From Galeopsis tetrahit (taxonomy: Eukaryota; Streptophyta; Magnoliopsida; Lamiales; Lamiaceae), in the NCBI GenBank assembly GCA_963675135.1, contig OY776124.1, forward strand, positions 16,924,066 through 16,988,065: a stretch of 64,000 nucleotides of DNA, in the 5' to 3' direction. Position numbers and translations under genes: made by a program. The notes under the pieces were generated by a model that made no database searches, was not told where the DNA came from, and was given only the letters and a program-made list of their open reading frames with translations. Within the stretch, counting starts at the first letter, position 1. The number at the start of each line of letters is the position of its first letter. Below, piece after piece: positions 44,911 through 56,159 of the stretch.

Positions 44911-46402
44911 TTAAAAGCACATATATAGGTCAATAACGTACTGAAAATTTACTGCCTCAATGATGGAGGAGATTCGGTGTTTATCCTTTTGAAGTCCATC
45001 CGGACCACAAATGCCACTGCTCACTTTAATCCCAGTTGGCCTTAGAGTAGAAAGAACTTCGAATGCATTCTCAGGCTTAATCCCTCCGGCTAATAGCCAT
45101 CCTTGTTTGCTCTTAATAAACGACATCTTGAACCTCGACCAATCAAACCCTTTGCCACTGCAACCTTTCATACACAATTCAAGGAATATTATCATTGATT
45201 GAGGCTGAATGTTAAGACGAAGTTACCATTTGACAATGAAGATTTATTATAATGTGTATCAATGAAGATTATAGGGTGCTTAGTTAATAGGTTTGGAGAT
45301 GAGGGAATGGGATGAACTGAAAAGTACTGCTTAGAAATGATGCAACAAAATGTGTTTTCATATCCGTTTTGTGGGAATAGGCAATGCCCCCAAATACTGG
45401 GGGCAATAAAGTCATTCTCTTCCATGATTAATATCTTTACCTTTCCAGTTCCCCCTTTCCGTTTTCATGCATATAGATGAATAATTGAGAGAAATGGGGA
45501 ATGTAGCATGTGCACTTAAGATGTACAAGCGCCCTCAATATGATTTTAAGTTATTTTTCTCTATGCAGGTATCTATATACGTTATCACGGTTTGTTCATG
45601 TTTTAGCTAACAATCATATTCTTGCTCAGAAGGTCATAAAAAGGAATCAACAAACAATGTGTGAAGCACATGGCTACTTGTAGTCATTTCCTTAAGGGAT
45701 AATCATTTCGGTCTCTAAAGTGTACATTTTTCCAGTTTTGGCGTCTTTCACTCACTATCAAACTTGGTTCTGGAAGTACACTTTTATTCGTCCCACCGCC
45801 ATTGACTAACGGAATCAACTATTTGGGAGTGCAACTAAATGTAATTATTTGGGGTATGTGATTCCATCAATCGGGGGACAGTCGACTAACCGTGGGAGTA
45901 CACATGTACTTCCAAGATCAAGTTTGAGTATAAGAGGCCAAAACTGGAGAAAATATATACTTTAGAGACCAAAAATGATATTATCCATTTCCTTAAAAAA
46001 AAAACTCTTCTCTATGATATAAAATTCATAGCCAGATCAAAATTGAAAAGAAAATGAAGCTAAAGAATGGGAATAGTGAATTTGACAATGCATAAAATTT
46101 TTATACCTGCCACCTGTAGCACTATCAACAAGAATCCAATCAACTTGAGAACATTCTTCATCAGAAATAGAATTCAAAAGTTCACCATCCTCATTTGCAT
46201 GAAGAACATATATTATTCGATTTTCTTTCACTAAGTTGGGGAAAGCATCCCGAGACCTGTTGCCATGAAGCTGCAATGACAGAAAATATGTAATAAACAA
46301 AAGCAAAAAAGAGTTGAGAAAACAGATAATATGGTAAAGAAGTATTTACCTGCACATATCCAAGTTCAGCTTCACCAGAAGCTCTTAATATAGTTTCCAC
46401 AT
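44911..46402 (-). pseudogene. PAI1: Phosphoribosylanthranilate isomerase, 3' exons, broken by a retrotransposon
   Basis: PAI (TrpF) converts N-(5-phosphoribosyl)anthranilate to CdRP in tryptophan synthesis in the plastid. Three exons are visible. Exon A, 46402-46350, reads VETILRASGEAELGYVQ with donor CAG-GTAAAT. Exon B, 46270-46107, reads LHGNRSRDAFPN to VDWILVDSATGG between TTGCAG and AG-GTATAA; the Asp of LVDS matches the family's catalytic acid. Exon C, 45157-44911, reads SGKGFDWSRFK to AGGIKPENAFEVLSTLRPTGIKVSSGICGPDG, the phosphate-binding C-terminus of the TIM barrel, and ends in a TAA after an unusual VIDLYMCF tail. Frames and splice phases are intact. A copia element begins at 46403 within exon A, and the N-terminal exons (catalytic Cys) are not in the window. 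Thus the locus is probably dead, unless the huge insertion is spliced out, which its position inside an exon makes unlikely. Confidence 0.9.
45696..45986. mobile_element. MITE with long inverted ends in the PAI intron (291 bp)
   Basis: The ends GGGATAATCATTTCGGTCTC and (complement) GGATAATATCATTTTTGGTC continue as inverted repeats for ~90 bp each. ATTTCCTTAA is duplicated on both sides (45686-45695; 45987-45996), i.e. 9-10 bp as in Mutator-like MITEs. Confidence 0.85.
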
Positions 46403-46686
46403 TGTTGGGTCTAATCTTCGTCTCCGTTGAGATATGATAGACACAAGCTCAGGCACCTGGGATTGGGATACGTAGAGAGGGGACCAAGTTTATACGGTAA
46501 TACTCCACACTCAAATCTTTCACACTTTAACTCTCGGTTATACTTCACAAAGAGAAAGAAGAAAGAACGACTCCAATAAGTCTTGAGTGGGAGGCTGCCT
46601 AAGATATAAACAACTAGGGCAACAAGTTGGCTACGGGTCTTTTGTGTTAAGGCCTTGGGCCAAAACACTTGGGCCTAAGCCCAACA
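46403..46686 (-). repeat. 3' LTR of the Tork-type element (284 bp)
   Basis: The LTR begins TGTTGGGTCTAATC, ends AAGCCCAACA (an imperfect terminal inverted pair TGTTGGG/CCCAACA). It adjoins the polypurine tract AAAAAAGGTGGAGAATT (46687-46703 on the minus strand), the typical Tnt1/Tork form. The interval 46704-47065 is the non-coding 3' tail, with CACACA-rich simple sequence at 46748-46830. Confidence 0.88.
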
Positions 46687-47065
46687 AATTCTCCACCTTT
46701 TTTGCCATCCCCTCTACAATCCAACAATCCGCAGGTCATCATCATCGCCTTAACACCCACACCCACACATAGCACACACAACGCACACATAGCACACATA
46801 ACACACATTGCACGCACATTGCACCTACAAAAGCAACAAACACAAAGTTTATACAAGGCATTAATAGCAAATGCAAAGTAAGCTATCAAGGGAAACACAA
46901 ACAAACACGTTGGACACAAAGTACACAAAAAATAATTCTTTAGACACACAAGTCACAAACAAAAAATATGAAGCAAAATAAACATAGAGGCTGCAAAAAC
47001 AATTTTAATCAATGGAATCAAAATTCAAAGTTCTCATGCAAGACCTATATTTTTCAACAGAAAGA

Positions 47066-48334
47066 CACTTGGCCGGTGCCCATATCAGCAGGATTAAACT
47101 CAGAAGCAATTTTTTCAAGCTCAATAATGCCCTTTTAATTTATATCATGCACAAAATGGTATTTAACATCAACGTGTTTAGTTCTTTCATTGTATACAGG
47201 ATTCTTACACAATTGGATAGCAGATTGACTATCAGAAAATACAACCACTTCACCTTCAAGTAAGCCAATTTCAGAAATAAGACCTTTCAACCAAATGGCC
47301 TCTTTAGCAGCCTCAGTTATAGCAATATATTCAGATTCAGTTGTAGATAAAGCAACAACATGTTGTAACTGAGATTTCCAGCTAATACAAGAACCACATA
47401 GGGTGAACACATAAGAAGTGGTAGATTTCCTATTATCTCTATCATTAGCATAGTTAGAATCCACATACCCAACAAGTCTCACACCATTTGCACATTTAGA
47501 AAATTTAAGACATACCTCCATCGTACCCTTAAGGTACTTAAGTAGCCACTTCAAAGCCTCCCAATGAGGCATACCTGGATTAGACATATATCTACTCAAG
47601 CAACTAACAGAATATGCAATATCAGGTCCAGTACTTACCATGAGATACATCACAGATCCAATGGCATTGGAGTAAGGCACACTTTTCATCTCATCACTTT
47701 CAGACTTCGTCATGGGAGACTGGGTCTTACTTAACACAAAATGGGCAGCAAGAGGAACATTCACAGATTTAGCAGATGACATAGAGAATTTACTCAAAAC
47801 CTTATTAACATATGAAATCTGACCAAGCAAAAGAATATGCCTTTTCCTATCTCTTTCTATATGCATGCCTAAGATCTTCTTAGCATCACCAAGGTCTTTC
47901 ATGTCAAATTTATCATAAAGACACTTTTGAACATGCTCAACAGTTTTAACACAAGGACTAACAAGAAGCATGTCATCCACATAATTGAGCAAGAAAAAAG
48001 GCACAGACGCACTTTCCTTGTAGTACAGGCAATGATCATAAGAGCTTTTCTTGAGTTTCAAAGACATCATGCACTCATCAAATTTCTTATTCCACTGCCT
48101 AGGTGATTGTTTCAATCCATACAAAGACTTACGAAGAAGACACACATGCTCAGGGTTTTTAGGATCAACAAATCCTTCAGGTTGTCTCATGTAAATCTTT
48201 TTATCCAAATCACCATGCAAGAATGTTGTTTTCACATCCATTTGTTTACGTTCCCAATTAAAGTGAGCAACAAGAGCAAGCATTATGCGAACAGTGGTAA
48301 ATTTGACAACAAGAGCAAAAATTTCAGTGTAATC
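47066..48334 (-). pseudogene. Copia RT and RNase H (Tork type), split and with a late stop
   Basis: The reading enters at 48334 with DYTEIFALVVKFTTVRIMLA and runs through the RT motifs QMDVKTTFLHGDL, YGLKQSPRQWNKKF and the catalytic LNYVDDMLL. RNase H follows with acidic residues in GYVDSNYA, TESEYIA, SDSQSAI and HVDVKYHF. A TAA interrupts near the end (after HDIN, 47135-47137); the frame then continues KGIIELEKIASEFNPADMGTGQVSF to a natural stop at about 47066. RT palm motifs are intact, but the upstream half is severed by the LTR at 48335, so no enzyme can be made from here. Confidence 0.92.
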
Positions 48335-50169
48335 TGTTGGTCCTGAAAGGAGTATATAACAAGTGTATGGGGGGGGGGGGAATACACTTGTATGCAATTC
48401 TTTTCAACTTTAGATCAAACCAGAGCTCAGCTAGGTTGTCTTGGACAACTCTGCTGAAGATGATTAACTCTTCTAAGATAATCAAACTACTAAGTACTAT
48501 TGAGTACTTAGTTGAATAACTATCTAGGGGAGTTATATGTGCGGAATAGTGGTTGGCCCTTTAAGTTTAGACTCCTTAAGTTTCTGAAATCAATTTGTCA
48601 ATACAGTCCAGTTTTCAGGGAACTTGTCCAATACAATTTTGCACAGTCTTTGAATATGTATCTTTTGAAAGATCGGTTTTGTGTGCAGTGTTGAATGAAT
48701 GTAAGTACTTGTAAATCAAATCAACACAAGAGGTTATAGTGGTTCAGAGACTCAAGCTCCTACATCCACTTTCCTCGATTTAACAGGATAATTTCTTCAC
48801 TCTTGGAATTAACTTGTTTTATAGTGCCAAGGTGCACTTGATCAAGAACACCACTCCTTGGTGAATTGATCCCTAGGATGTCTAGAGTCCTAGTACCCTC
48901 TTCTCAACTCAGAACTGAACTGTTCTTCTCTCAACAGTCAGCTCCTACCACTTCTACTACTACAACCTTCTCACTTTCTCACTTGAAAGGGGTAAGGGTT
49001 GAAGTAAGGTTCCAACTAATGAGATATCCTTTACAATGAAGATCGGTGTATAAGGATTAGGATATCTCTCTAAGCTTTGTATGGATATACAGTAAGTTCA
49101 GCTTAGAAGAAGTGTTTGAAGACTAAGATAGTCTCTTTGAAAGCTTTGAAAGCACTTGAATTCTTGTAGGATAATTGGCTTGGTAGTTGGTGCTTTAAAT
49201 GGTCTTCACACTTCTTGTATTTATAGACAAAATGGAGGATTTGCCCGTTGGAGAGGCAGCCCCAAATTGCTATAAATGTCTTCCTTGAGTTCTTCAAACT
49301 GGAAGACAGATTCTTGATAGTGACATGTCCTTATTTGGGTAATAAACGGCTGTTAAGACTTTGTCTTCATTCTGCAGCACTTTTCCCAATGTTTGACTTC
49401 TTGTTAGGACTTGGACATGGCTTCTGAAGATTGATCCAATGATAGGACAACATTCCTTATCAAATGGACAACTCTCCTTGTCACTATCAGCAGTTTTGCT
49501 TATCAGCAAAGTTGGCTTGCTCTTTTTCAGATGACTTGGCTCTTTCCCTTTGCTTTACTTCAAGGTGATCTTAGCATGTTGTATTGAGGTTCTTTAGGGT
49601 ATGGTTGTCTCTAATTCTTCAGCATGGTTGACCTTCAAACATTAGAACCCTTGTTCTGGTTCAAACTTGTTGAGACAACTCTTTTGGGACAACTCTCCTG
49701 ATCAGCATATTTGGTCTCTTAGCTTTAGAGCTTTTGTTTTCACACAGAGTTAACCTCTCTGGACAACTCTCCTGATCAGAACATTTGAGTAACCTTGTCC
49801 TTTTGAGCTTTACCACATTGTTTTTGCATGGATACAATCTCTCTGGACAACTCTCCTGATCAAGGCATTTGGTTTACAATAGAGTATGCTTGTCCTTAGT
49901 GTTTGTTCCAGATTTTGAGCCTTGAGGGAACTTGATCTTGATAATCTTCAAAGCATAGGTTCCCCCTCACAATGTGCATCTAATCATCTAAGAGCTGCCT
50001 AACATATCAGCTTCTCATCTAGCCTTATGCTATGTGTTCTAACAATCTTAGAACACAATCATCTTGACTTAGGCATGTCTCAGGGGGTTTTGGTATTTAA
50101 TCAAAACATATGTCATTTTATTCCCAACAATGTCATTTTATTCCCAACAATTTCATTTTATTCCCAACA
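48335..50169 (-). repeat. 3' LTR of the Sirevirus (1,835 bp)
   Basis: The LTR begins TGTTGGTCCTGAAAGG, ends TTCCCAACA, and is followed by TTTCCCCC, the complement of the polypurine tract GGGGGAAA. It carries a hairpin around a 12-G run (48359-48391) and three ~75-85-bp repeats with GGACAACTCTCCTGATCA at 49687, 49761 and 49845. A 20-bp unit is repeated three times at the inner end (50111-50170). Small frames within it are not genes. Confidence 0.88.
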
Positions 50170-50170
50170 A
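50111..50170. repeat. 20-bp unit repeated three times at the LTR terminus
   Basis: TGTCATTTTATTCCCAACAA occurs at 50111 and 50131, and with one change at 50151. Each copy contains a possible LTR end (CAACA), so the terminal motif is present in triplicate next to the polypurine tract. Confidence 0.95.
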
Positions 50171-50716
50171 TTTCCCCCTTTTTGATGATGCCAAAACCTA
50201 CACATTCTATGCAAAAGTGACTTGTCTACACCTATTACACATATCTTTAGAAGGCATGACTAAGGTCAATATTCCTGAAAAGACAATGTGTTAGTGTATT
50301 CACTGTTTTTGTTTCAAGTAAGTTTCAAAGATAGGCATAGAGAGATTTCTGCAATAATGTATCTTGATTCAAAAAGTGTTCATCTATCATTGAAATGAGA
50401 ATCATTACAGGCATGTTGATAGTTGAAGATAACTATTCAGAGCATGAATTCAAGATAACATTACAAATGAACATTTCATTACAACTGAATACTAAACATA
50501 GGATCAGAGCATAAATAAAATATTTCAAGTATCAGATTAGAATACTGAATATCAACACCAATTCTTGTATCAGAGCAATCCAAATCATATGAGAGCACAT
50601 CAAGGCATATCACATCAGCAGGCTTGTCCAAACTTCAGCAGATTTGACCAAAAAAAAAATCTTCAGATAAGATAATTTTCTTTTTATCCAGAAAGGGTCA
50701 GAAGACTTAGCCATTT

Positions 50717-53700
50717 TTAGAGATCATCCTCAGGAGGTGGCACCATCCCATATTGTGCCCACACTCTCTTCTTGAGTTCCATGGCTTCCTGGTTGGTTCC
50801 TTTGGGTCCAAGGGTCATCTTGTTCAGCTTCAGAATTTCTGTGAACTCCCTCAGGATCCTTGCTTGGTCAATCCATCCATCAAGCTTTGGAGGCATGTAG
50901 ATGATAGGCTTGGGAGCATTGAGTTCAATTCTTGCAATGTCAGCAGCTGCAAGTAATTGTTGATATAACTCTCTGTAGTATTCTATCATGAACTCAGCAA
51001 AGGAAGAGTTGGCATCTCCTCCATTCCATCTGTCAATGACATAGTAGTCATAGACAAACTCCCTTTTGGCCTCTTCCCATGTATCATTCAGCTGAATTGG
51101 CACCCATTTATCCAAATGTGGATATTTGGTGTCCATTGGGACTAAAAGCTGAGGCTTCATCTTGCTGTAAGTTGCTCTCCTTCTTCTTGGTTTCTGAAAA
51201 TTTGCTCTTCTCTTATCTCTTGCTCTTTGTGCTTCATCCATCAAGTCCATTTTTTCTTGGGCCCTCATCATGGCCAGTTTCTGTTGTGTTTCAGGGTCTT
51301 TGCCATACCCTTCATGAAACAACTTTGATGGATCATGAGCTAGGACAGTTGTCTTCTTCTTAGGTTCAGGTCCAAATCCTTTAGCAAATAGTTCTTCAAT
51401 ATCTTCAGTGGACTTGGAACCTTCAGCAACATTGACTATTTCAGAAGACTTTTCCTTTTCAGCAATTTTGGGCTCTTCAGCAGCTTTGGCTTTCTTTGAT
51501 GTAGGCTCATCTTCATCAATTCTAAATTCAGGTGGAAGATCAAGGCTGTTAGGAAAGTCTGTAAATGTCTCAGCTTGTCTTTTCTTTCCTTTTGCCCTCT
51601 TGATCTTTCCTCTAGTTTGGACACCTTCAACTTCTTTGTCCAAACCAGACATTTCACCACCTGGTCTCTGTTGTAACCTCATCCTTTCTTCTTGTGCTGA
51701 GGCCATTGAATTCTTCAAGGCAAGTGCCAATTGTTCTTCTTCATCCAATTCTTCCAAGTTCAGCACTTCTGGTTCTTTTCCTTTTGCTTCAGCAGCTTTG
51801 TCTTTTCCTTTAACTGGGCTTCCAATCACCAAGGCACCTTTTGCTCTAGCTCTTTCCCTTTCCCCCTTTTTGGCAGCATCAAAGCACTGGGGCTTTAGCT
51901 CACTCATTGTTGTGGCTATTAGGGATTGGGCCTGGTTTAGAGACTTCATCTCTTCCAACAAATATACATTTTCATCATGTATATTTTGCATCCTATCACT
52001 GCTCAAGCTAAGAAAAGCTAGAACAGGCTTCATTTTTTGTTGAAAAACCTCCTCCAAGGTTGCTTTCAGGGATGCATCCATTTGGGCTTTAAGGAGCCCA
52101 GTGAGGTTGGCTACTGCACCTTCAGCAATGTTGGCCAATACCTCTTGGGAAAATTTTTCAGAGGCTGCTTTCACCATTGCTAGCCTTTGCTCTTCAGCTC
52201 TCTTCTTTTGCAGTGCTGTCTTCTTTCCAAGAGCTTGCTTGACAGTTAGCCTGAGAGCCTTGACATTAGCATTATGATTGTCTCTCAGCAGCTTTTGTTC
52301 CTTCTTGACCTCTTTTGATATGGATTCCATGGTGGATTTGGCTTTTTGTACTTCAGTGGAAATGGTTTGGAGGCCAGTTTCCACACCACTAATCCTTGCT
52401 TCTAATGTAGGAAGTACTACATCTTCAGATCCTGTAAGTCTCATTTCTACAGATGCTAGAGTCCTTCCTTGCTCATTCAATGCTCCTGAAGTTTCAGCAT
52501 GAGCAGATTGGACCCGATGAGCCAAGGAGTCCAATTTCTCTGATTGCATTCCAAGCAAGGCTTGAGATGAGCCTGTATCTACTTGGATAGGTGCATCTGT
52601 TAAGAACTCATCTGCAAAAATTTGGTCAAGGGATATACCTGCAATATTAGACAGATCAAACAGGTTAGGAAATAAACACTCATCACCCTCAATTTCTTTT
52701 TTATAAGACTCTGATACATCAGCAGTCTTCTTCTCATTTTCAACGTGTTCTTTTCTCCCTTCATAGATAATGTTCTCACTCAAGGAATCAGGCCTCCTTT
52801 CATCAAGGGATTCTTGAAGTTCAGATTTGACTTCAAGAATAACCTGTCCTTCCTCACTTATTCCACCCTCATATGGTGGTACACTCACAATCTTAGTTAT
52901 GACTACCTCTCTTTCATCCATAACTCCCTCTGATTTTTCAATTCTACTTTCCTTTTCAACCCCTTCTCCTAAACCTACAACATCTTCACCTTCAACAAGG
53001 TTCAAAGATGGCAGTTGTGAGGAGATCATAGTGCTCATTTCAGCAGCCACTGAGTCATCCTGAATGATTAAGGGCTGATCAGTGTCCAACTCATCTGACA
53101 CTGAATAGGCCTTAATCAAACTAGCCTCTAACATAGGAACCTCAACATCTTTAGGCTGTGCCTTGGGTTCAGAAGAACCTTCATTGGCAGATGTGTCTTT
53201 GGTTGTGTTACCACCCTTGGTCAACACCTCTGATGAAACAGAGCCTTTCCTATGGTAGTTTCTAGGAGGGTTTGAGAGTTTATCTGCTACAGAAGACTTG
53301 GGTTGAGAGGGTTCAGGGAGGTTGGCTTGAGGAGTTTCAGAAGGGTTGGGATTTGAAGGGTTTGAGGGATCATCAGGGGAATCATCATCATTTGAGCTAC
53401 TGTCAGGGTGTTTGATGCCCTTAACTTTTCTCTCTTTCTCCTCAATGATCTTCTCAGCTACTAACTTTGCAAAAACTTCCTCATCAGTGAGGAATCTTGT
53501 TTTTATCACACCAGCAAAATGTAGCAATTTGCTCTCCTCCACTTGCCACCAGTTTGCACCCTGATCTTGGATGACTTGTGATATTTCCATCAAGGTTTTA
53601 TCTTTTACATCCACAAGCATCCTCAAATCATGAAACATCTTCTGAATTCTTGGAAATTCAGCAAGTTGTGGATACAAACTGTCCACAGTGGCCTTAGCTC

Positions 53701-55467
53701 CACCTCTGAGCATACTTTCATAAGTATACTCCTCCTCATTCTCATTTGATGGAGAACTTTGGGCTATAGGGGAGTGGGCTGTGGTTTCTTTAATTGCAGA
53801 TTCAGGCAAGTTAAGTTCAGGAGGGTTGGCTTTAGAAATATTAGGCTCAAATGAAGGTACTTCAGTTGCTTTAGAGAGCAATGAATCTGAAGGGGCTTTG
53901 CTCAGGGGAGTTGGCTCATTGAGTGCATGTTCTAAAAGCGTTGAGTAATTGAGCATGCATGAGTCCAGGGGAGACAGGAGTCTTGTCTCATCTACTGCTA
54001 AATCTGTAAGCACATCAATGATACTTCTTTGCACACTCCCTTTTGGAGAATATCTTTTAGTGAGATCCACAGGGGTGATGGGTTGGTTGGAAGGGGTAAC
54101 ATGGGTTTCAGGGGAGTTGGGCTCAGGATTCTGAATTTCAGGGATGTTGGCCTTTTTAGGTTGACCTTCAGGGACTTTGGATTCTGGAGTTCCAGAACCA
54201 GATGAGCTAGTCCTTGACTTGGATTTGGTCCTGCTTTCAGCTCTTCTCTCTCTTAGAGCCAATTGAAGAGACCTTTCTTCCTGTAGCTCCAACACTTTCT
54301 CAGTAGGCTTGGCCCTTCTCTTGCTGGCCCTACTGCTTCCACTGCCTTCACCATCGTTCTCAGGGACAACTTCCCTGATTCTCTTATCACCTTTCTTCTT
54401 TTGCCTTGTCTCATTGTATTTCAGCCTCAATTCTTCTTAGTGGTCAGAAGGCACACTTACTCCCTCTTCTGCCACTTCATCAACTTCAGCTGATGCTCCT
54501 GAGGCTTCTCTTGAAGATAATTGAGACATTTTCCTTGTTTTAACAGCCCTGGCCTTGGTTCTCTTCTTCATCTTAGGCTTTTCTTCAACCTGTTCTTCAG
54601 CAGGTTTGGCCATAAGCATCCTCCTTTGCTCAGTTTTCTTGCTGAGCTTTCTGAACATAATCTTTTGGGCTGGGAGGGGTTTGGCAAAGGTCTGCATTTG
54701 AGAATAATGGGAGAATCTTTCAATTAACAAGCTTGCCCTGGTGCAATACTTGAGTTTCCCTTCTAGCACAACCTTGTTGTGAGATTTTACTTTGAATTTA
54801 GCCTTTTCCTTCATCATCTTAGACATGATGAAGGTCCTCCAATTAAACTTGATGCCCTTGTCACTAGCATCAATCACTACAGCCATAATTCTGATTCTTG
54901 GATGGCCGACTTGGTCCAAACTTCCAGTATTGCTCAAGAGACTCTTAGCAACTACCTCAAAGAGGTTGAGAAATTCTAGCTTGAGAGTCTTCTTATTTTG
55001 TGTTGAAGAGAGAGGACCTGGTACTAATAGCCATTCTTGAGCTATTTCATCTTCATGTCCAGTACCATAAACTTCTGGATTCCTTCCCTCAAAAGGCAAT
55101 CCAAAAGCTCCTTCAATATCTTCTGAAGAGAATTTCACTTTATGAAATCTCTCTTCCTCCTCTCCTTCAGCCACATATGACAATCTGGTGGAAACTTCAC
55201 CATCTTCAGGCTTACTTCTCCACTTGAGAAAGGCAAAGACTCAGCCATGTAGCTTTCCAAGCATGAACTTGGTCTTTCCTCCATAAACTTTTGTAATCCA
55301 GCTCTCCTCAACCATCTCAGGGTTGGTTTAATCTCAGGATCTTCACTTTCAAAGGATACTATTGGCTCAAAGTGAAGATTGTTTCTGTTGCTTAAATATC
55401 CAAAATCAAGGTCTAGAGCCTTGTTGGAGAAATCAATGATCATCTCTGGTCTAACTTTGGGAGCCAT
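50717..55467 (-). pseudogene. Giant 3' ORF (env-like position) of the Sirevirus, ~1,580 codons, one stop and one shift
   Basis: The probable start is MAPKVRPEMIIDFSNKALD at 55467. A frameshift around 55200-55240 moves reading to the next frame (RLSYVAEGEEEERFHKVKF). A TAA at 54437-54439 interrupts, and the same frame then runs open for 1,237 codons to 50717. The N-terminal ~350 residues look globular and basic toward the end (KPKMKKRTKARAVKTRKM). The middle is Ser/Pro/Glu-rich with repeated NLPEP/NPPELNLPES-type motifs. A long predicted coiled coil follows (around MESISKEVKKEQKLLRDNHN and later EEVFQQKMKPVLAF). Basic NLS-like patches (KRAKGKKRQ, KPRRRRATYSK) come next, and the C-terminus is globular and tryptophan-bearing. 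Sireviruses carry env-like ORFs here, usually much shorter; I see no clear signal peptide or membrane segment, so the envelope role is doubtful. Only two lesions suggest a fairly recent insertion. Confidence 0.75.
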
Positions 55468-56159
55468 TGAAGGTTCACATAAGAAAATTTTGACAGAGAT
55501 TGAGAGAGTTTGAAGAAATTTTGAACTAGGGTTTCGAATACTTGGGGAAGAAGTGTTTGTGGGGATCTTAAGACTTGTGAATATTCTAAAAAGAATGTTT
55601 GTCAATGAGTTGGTGAAGTCTTGATGCAATTCAAAGGTGAACACAAGTGGAAATCAAAATGGACGGCTAGGATTGTCTTCAGGGGAGTTGTCCAATTTTG
55701 ATCCAATGGTCAAAAACCAATGTAACAGTGAAAAACTGTTTTATTCAAAACGTGGGTGGAGTTTTAATGTTTGTTTAAGGCTGGGGGATTTTCGAGATAG
55801 ATCATGTCCCAAAAAGTTTAATGCAAACAAGAGTTAAATCTTGGCATTTAATGCATGGAAAGTGACCTTTTGGGTGGGAGACAAATTAAATCCCAGAAGG
55901 GTGAAAAGTATATTTTCAATGGGACAGACAATGATCACCTAAAATAGGTGCTTATCAGACCAAGATTTGGTTTGATAGCTAGGACAACTTATCTGACCCC
56001 ACTAGGACAAGTGTCCTGAAAAGATGTGGACAACTGTCTTGAAATCCAATGGACAAGTGTCCTGAATCATTTAGGTCATCTTTCTGAGTTTCAGCAGACT
56101 TGACCAATTCTGCTGAAGTTTGAAATTTGTTCCCCCTAAATGAATGAACTCCTTTGGAC
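55468..56159 (-). other. Spacer between pol and the 3' ORF
   Basis: Non-coding. It holds a further polypurine-like tract (minus strand TTTAGGGGGAACA, about 56130-56142), a repeated feature of Sireviruses, and GGACAAGTGTCCTGAA-type short repeats (56003-56064). Confidence 0.5.

Larger units (their letters stand above)
46403..48334 (-). mobile_element. Tork-type Ty1/copia element, 3' part, inserted in a PAI exon
   Basis: The 3' LTR (46403-46686) is followed by the polypurine tract complement and the RT-RNase H region. The element is interrupted at 48334 by another retrotransposon; its remainder should lie beyond 64000. The left flank CACAT (46398-46402) is the expected TSD. Confidence 0.88.

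Noticed and set aside
46669..46949. Frames of CA-rich sequence on both strands
   Set aside because: Simple CACACA repeats in the 3' tail of the Tork-type element; cysteine-rich appearance is an artefact.
51408..52043. 211-codon plus-strand frame
   Set aside because: It is antisense to the coiled-coil and C-terminal region of the long Sirevirus ORF; serine-rich composition is the expected shadow of Glu/Lys codons.
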